From positions 1 to 9,945 of the forward strand of contig CALZJY010000049.1 of NCBI GenBank assembly GCA_945787925.1: a DNA stretch of 9,945 nt, in the 5' to 3' direction. Position numbers and translations under genes: made by a program. The DNA comes from an uncultured Anaerosporobacter sp. (GTDB lineage: Bacteria > Bacillota > Clostridia > Lachnospirales > Lachnospiraceae). Below, piece by piece: positions 6,281 to 9,945 of this stretch (position 1 is its first letter; each line of letters opens with the position of its first letter). Under the pieces are notes generated by a model. That model saw nothing but the letters and a program-made list of their open reading frames with translations. It was not told where the DNA came from and made no database searches.

Positions 6281-8662
6281 CTAATGCTTCCCCTTCCATC
6301 GTTCTTGTAATGCTTCCATTCCTTTTGAAAGATTACGAAATACCGATTCTGTCGCAACAGAAAAGACTAAGAATAAAAACACGCACTTCCTTGACATATC
6401 ATAAAGGGAAAACCAATGCTTCAAAAATATGTTGCATATCACTAATCCTAAAATACAGCCGCCCCATACAAGACCACGCAACTTATTGAATGGTTGGCTA
6501 ATCTTATAGAGAATCATAAAGCCAACAATCGAAAGCAATATGGTTCCCGCGGTAGAAATATCCCTTGCTCCCACTTCAAACACTTGAGCAAAGATTAATA
6601 ATCCACATACCGCAATCACATCCGTTACTGCCGCAGGCAATGCCTTTGCTAATACATTGGTAATAAACTTTCCTTGAATCCGATGAGTATTCGTCTCTAA
6701 CGCTAAGAAAAAGCCTGGTAGTCCAATGGTAAACATGCTGATCAAAGAAATCTGCGCAGGCTCAAATGGATAGGTAATCATCGCTAATACTGAAATGACT
6801 GCCAATAATAACGAGTAAATATTCTTCACTAAGAATAGACTTGCAGAACGCTCGATATTATTTACTACCCGGCGTCCCTCTAACACAACCGACGGCATGC
6901 GTGAGAAATCCGACTCCAATAATACTACTTGTGCCGCCTGGCTTGCCGCCTCACTTCCAGAAGCCATTGCAATGCTGCAATCCGCATCCTTTAACGCTAG
7001 AACGTCGTTGACACCATCTCCCGTCATCGCAACCGTATGTCCTTTCTGTTGAAGCGCATGTACCAGTTCCCGCTTTTGTTCTGGAGTCACTCGTCCGAAT
7101 ACCGTATAGTGTTCTACAGCCTCTTCTAATAACTCAGCCGTATTAAGCGACGTAGCATCTACATATTGCTCTGCATTTGCGATACCAGCTTTCTGTGCCA
7201 CTTCAGAAACGGTAACTGGATTATCTCCTGAAATCACCTTGATTTCCACTCCCTGCTGCTCAAAATAGGAGAACGTCTCTTTTGCATTTTCTCGAATCTG
7301 ATTGGCAAGTACGACATAAGCATATGGAGTCACTGGCTGCGTTAGCCTCTTTCCATCCACTTCTCCCTCATACTTTCCGTATACAAGCACGCGGTACCCC
7401 TGTCTTGTCTGTTCGATGAGTTCAGGTTCATAGAGCTTATACTCCTCCCGTAATACCATTTCCGGCGCTCCAAGCACATATGCCCCATCTTCAAATGTCA
7501 CACTGCTATATTTATAGGCAGAGGAGAACGAAGTCTTACTAATCGCTTGCCTTCCTGTAATTTCTACAAAATAGGATTTCAACACTTCCATCGTAATATT
7601 ATCCGCACTCATAGCGCCTACAAAATCACCCAGCTCTCGTATGACTTCTTCCTTTTCTTTCTTCCCTTCACAAATCGAAGAAAGTTCCACCCCCACGACT
7701 GACATGGCATTCTCTGTAATCGTCCCTGTCTTATCCACGCAGAGCACATCTACTCTGGCAAGTGTCTCAATACTCTTCATATCATGCAATAATACCTGCT
7801 GCCTTGCCAACCGCATCGCACTTACTGCTAATGCGATACTTGTGAGCAAATACAGCCCCTCTGGAATCATCCCAATTAATGCAGCGACCATCGCGGTAAC
7901 ACCAACGCGAATCGTTTCATGATTATAAACGATACTTTGGAGAAGCAAGATTGCTCCGATTGGAATAATGGCAATACCAACCCACTTCAATAATTGGTTT
8001 AAGGAACGGATCATCTCGGACTGTTCCTTTTTCCCCATTGCCTTGGCTTGGGCAGTGAGTTTTGAAATATAGGAATCCATTCCGACTTGTTCGAGCCTTG
8101 CCCTGCATTCTCCAGAAACGACGAAACTTCCTGACATTAGTGGGTCTCCCGCTCCTTTAGAGATTTCATCCGACTCTCCTGTCAAAAGCGACTCATTTAC
8201 CTGAATCGTTCCATCTACTACCATGGCATCCGCACAAATTTGGTTCCCTGCTGAAAATATTACGATATCATCTACTACAAGTTCTTCGGATGGAATGATC
8301 GACACAGTCCCCTCCCTAACTACTTTGGCATGAGGAGCATTTAACATGTTCATCTCATCTAATACCTTCTTTGCTCGTATTTCCTGAACAATCCCGATGA
8401 TTGTATTAAGGGAAATAATTGGCAGGAAGGTCAGATTTCGAAACGATCCCACCATGCACAATAAGATACTAAGGACTAAAAATATAAAGTTAAAATATGT
8501 ACATACATTCTCAAATATAATGCTTCGAACACTTCTTACCGAAGCATCGTCCACATGATTATTCCATCCATTTTCCATGCGTTCTTTCACCTGTGACATC
8601 GTAAGCCCAGTCTCGATATTTGCATCCACTCGATGGATTTCTTTCTTCACTAACGGTTTCAT
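6281..8662 (-). CDS. P-type cation-transporting ATPase, CtpE-like
   Basis: This ATP-driven ion pump of the cytoplasmic membrane is 793 residues long. It has the actuator TGES (161-164), PEGL in membrane helix 4 (267-270), the phosphorylation motif DKTGT with Asp310, a nucleotide-domain GAPE (398-401), SGDNP (478-482) and the hinge TGDGVND (547-553). Hydrophobic helices lie at about 48-92, 225-245, 255-285 and in several blocks from 610 to 780. There is no N-terminal heavy-metal domain and no CPC motif, which argues against a copper or zinc pump. PEGL, the ISMFTIGLPGFFLALE helix and the VLGAPE motif, which lacks the usual Lys of KGAPE, resemble the CtpE group; mycobacterial CtpE is linked to calcium uptake. 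Calcium is therefore a guess, and Mg or Mn cannot be excluded. The ATG at 8662 has AAGGA 9 nt upstream. Its promoter is extended -10, and no terminator is seen after the TAG. Confidence 0.92.
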   Translation of the reverse strand: MKPLVKKEIHRVDANIETGLTMSQVKERMENGWNNHVDDASVRSVRSIIFENVCTYFNFIFLVLSILLCMVGSFRNLTFLPIISLNTIIGIVQEIRAKKVLDEMNMLNAPHAKVVREGTVSIIPSEELVVDDIVIFSAGNQICADAMVVDGTIQVNESLLTGESDEISKGAGDPLMSGSFVVSGECRARLEQVGMDSYISKLTAQAKAMGKKEQSEMIRSLNQLLKWVGIAIIPIGAILLLQSIVYNHETIRVGVTAMVAALIGMIPEGLYLLTSIALAVSAMRLARQQVLLHDMKSIETLARVDVLCVDKTGTITENAMSVVGVELSSICEGKKEKEEVIRELGDFVGAMSADNITMEVLKSYFVEITGRQAISKTSFSSAYKYSSVTFEDGAYVLGAPEMVLREEYKLYEPELIEQTRQGYRVLVYGKYEGEVDGKRLTQPVTPYAYVVLANQIRENAKETFSYFEQQGVEIKVISGDNPVTVSEVAQKAGIANAEQYVDATSLNTAELLEEAVEHYTVFGRVTPEQKRELVHALQQKGHTVAMTGDGVNDVLALKDADCSIAMASGSEAASQAAQVVLLESDFSRMPSVVLEGRRVVNNIERSASLFLVKNIYSLLLAVISVLAMITYPFEPAQISLISMFTIGLPGFFLALETNTHRIQGKFITNVLAKALPAAVTDVIAVCGLLIFAQVFEVGARDISTAGTILLSIVGFMILYKISQPFNKLRGLVWGGCILGLVICNIFLKHWFSLYDMSRKCVFLFLVFSVATESVFRNLSKGMEALQERWKGKH

Positions 8663-8694
8663 TGTATCACTTCCTTTTCTCGTTCATACTCTCT

Positions 8695-8703
8695 ATTATA
8701 CCA
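8695..8703 (-). promoter_or_regulatory. Extended -10 promoter of the P-type ATPase gene
   Basis: TGG-TATAAT on the minus strand, with no convincing -35 hexamer at normal spacing. The expected start near 8688 leaves about 25 nt of leader, too short for a riboswitch. The upstream flank of the promoter touches the base of the preceding terminator, so the gene is insulated from the peptidase gene. Confidence 0.65.
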
Positions 8704-8723
8704 ATAATCCGTTATAAGGCTAG

Positions 8724-8769
8724 ACAAAAGCCCTAGAAATAAGAAATAATCTTATTCTAGGGCTTTTGT
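8724..8769 (-). terminator. Intrinsic terminator of the NlpC/P60 gene
   Basis: The arms at 8724-8743 and 8751-8769 pair over 19 bp with one bulged A and a 7-nt loop. The stem holds GCCCTAG/CTAGGGC and ends in TTTTGT in the direction of the minus strand. It starts one base after the TAA stop of the peptidase gene. The A-rich left and T-rich right flanks are symmetrical, so it could also stop transcription from the plus strand. Confidence 0.9.
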
Positions 8770-8770
8770 G

Positions 8771-9945
8771 TTAGTCGTTAATAAAACGTGCTGCTTTATA
8801 TGGTTTTCTATAATTCATATTGCTAATCTTGATTCCTGTTTTCGGATTGGATGCATGTACAATTTGGCCATTACCAATATACATCGCTACGTGATTAATA
8901 GTACCACCATTTGCATAAAATACTAAGTCTCCTGGTTTTACGCTAGAAACACTGATTGTTTTTCCTGCTGCCGCCTGGGATCTAGAAGTTCTTGTAATGT
9001 TATATCCGAATTTTTCATATACTCTCATCGTAAATCCAGAACAGTCTACTCCACTTGTGAGGCTCGTTCCACCATATACATACTTTCCACCAACAAATTG
9101 CTTTGCATAAGATACGATATTCGAGCGTAGGGAAGAGTTTGCATTCGTTTTAGGCTTGCTCACGCTTTGTGTTTTAGTAGTCGTTGTGTTTTTACTTGTA
9201 GTTTTGTTGGACACTGTACTCGTCTCTGTCTTAGTTTCCGCCTTAACTTCTGGTGTAGTCGCGATTCCTTCATCCTCTTTTTCTACAGCTTCTGCAGTCG
9301 CAAGTTTATAGTCTAAATCTAATAAGTCTCTTGCAATATATCCTGTTTGGTCATCGTAACTTACACAGATCCATTGTTCATCAGAATCATCTTTTACGTT
9401 TACTTCCTCACCAATGGATACTAACGCTAAGATTTTACACTCTTGGCTTTTTTCTTCACGTAAACGTACTGTTTCTTCATTTACAACACCGATTTTCTTA
9501 CCAACTTCTTTTACTAACGCTGGAACTTCCTCTCCTGTTATAAGGTACTCCGCTGACACATAGCCAGATACTTCTCCAGAAGTAATCTTTGCCCAACCAT
9601 TCTTATCAATGCTCTCTACCGTACATCCTGCATTCTTTGGTAACATACCAACTACTTCAGATGTTTGATTTGGGGATTTGCGGATGTTTAAGTAATCGTC
9701 CACGTTGGAAATTCCTATGTTTTTATAACGTTCGATAAATGCTAACTCTTCCTCTGATAGAATAGGTGTTTCTGCATTTGATGTATATGTGTCGAATACT
9801 TCTGCGGTAGTATCATTTAATGTTTGACCACAATAGCTATTGACAGTAACGGTGTCTGCAACTTGCTCTACCACTTCACTATCTAACGTATATTGTATTG
9901 GAGCTGCATGAACGGATACTTTTGCTGGTGTCATTAAAACCGCCA
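8771..9945 (-). CDS. Secreted NlpC/P60 peptidoglycan hydrolase with two SH3-like domains (5' end beyond window)
   Basis: This is a cell-wall endopeptidase that probably cleaves stem-peptide bonds outside the membrane. Residues are counted from an ATG at 9934. Two bacterial SH3 domains lie at about 74-133 (YLNIRKSPN...WAKITSGEVSGYVS) and 147-206 (VRLREEKS...WICVSYDDQTGYIA). A low-complexity linker rich in Thr, Lys, Ser and Glu follows (about 208-265), then the NlpC/P60 domain (270-387) with catalytic Cys298 in GVDCSGF, His348 in NHVAMYIG and His360 in IVHAS. The frame stays open through the right edge, and the codons before the ATG read A-V-L. Together with the following AKVSVHAAP they look like the end of a signal peptide with an A-x-A type cleavage site. 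The true start is therefore outside the window and the ATG at 9934 is internal. Residues 20-70 are acidic and unrecognised. The gene ends at a strong terminator and is not linked to the downstream genes. Confidence 0.93.
   Translation of the reverse strand, partial: AVLMTPAKVSVHAAPIQYTLDSEVVEQVADTVTVNSYCGQTLNDTTAEVFDTYTSNAETPILSEEELAFIERYKNIGISNVDDYLNIRKSPNQTSEVVGMLPKNAGCTVESIDKNGWAKITSGEVSGYVSAEYLITGEEVPALVKEVGKKIGVVNEETVRLREEKSQECKILALVSIGEEVNVKDDSDEQWICVSYDDQTGYIARDLLDLDYKLATAEAVEKEDEGIATTPEVKAETKTETSTVSNKTTSKNTTTTKTQSVSKPKTNANSSLRSNIVSYAKQFVGGKYVYGGTSLTSGVDCSGFTMRVYEKFGYNITRTSRSQAAAGKTISVSSVKPGDLVFYANGGTINHVAMYIGNGQIVHASNPKTGIKISNMNYRKPYKAARFIND

Noticed and set aside
7641..7922. Plus-strand open frame of 93 codons inside the P-type ATPase gene
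   Set aside because: It is antisense to the phosphorylation-site region, whose protein sequence is strongly constrained. The smaller frames near 785, 1861, 5012, 5251, 5632, 7923 and 9331 were rejected for the same reason.
9932..9934. ATG at 9934 as the start of the NlpC/P60 gene
   Set aside because: The frame stays open upstream to the window edge, there is no Shine-Dalgarno ahead of it, and the residues around it look like the end of a signal peptide.

Overview
This window looks like ordinary chromosomal DNA from a low-to-moderate G+C Firmicute. I would guess a Clostridia/Lachnospiraceae-type bacterium, from protein style, codon use, strong AGGAGG-type Shine-Dalgarno sites and TATAAT promoters; this is inference, as no rRNA or other marker is present. 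All six genes lie on the minus strand, so transcription runs from high to low coordinates. There is no tRNA, CRISPR array, insertion sequence, phage gene or long non-coding stretch. The largest intergenic gap is about 200 bp.

In transcription order, the window starts inside a secreted NlpC/P60 cell-wall peptidase with two SH3-like domains (8771 to the right edge, 5' end missing). It ends at a hairpin terminator (8724-8769). Next is a 793-residue CtpE-like P-type cation ATPase (6281-8662), then a ketopantoate-reductase-like oxidoreductase (5259-6212). Both have their own extended -10 promoter (TGG-TATAAT). After these comes a membrane-anchored MutS-like ATPase (3484-5169) behind a near-consensus promoter. 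The window closes with the mismatch-repair pair mutS (633-3284) and mutL (1-626, 3' end missing), which are 6 bp apart and probably translationally coupled.

MutS and MutL work together in replication error correction: MutS finds mismatches and MutL relays the signal. MutS carries a C-terminal QMSLFDF motif expected to bind the sliding clamp. The most unusual item is the gene just upstream of mutS. It encodes a MutS-family ATPase that keeps the ATPase core but lacks the mismatch-binding domain and has about three hydrophobic membrane segments. It has its own promoter, and its role is unknown. The mutS promoter and leader also carry a perfect 10-bp inverted repeat around the predicted transcription start, possibly an operator or a 5' mRNA hairpin. 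I see no clear evidence of a novel multi-gene system.
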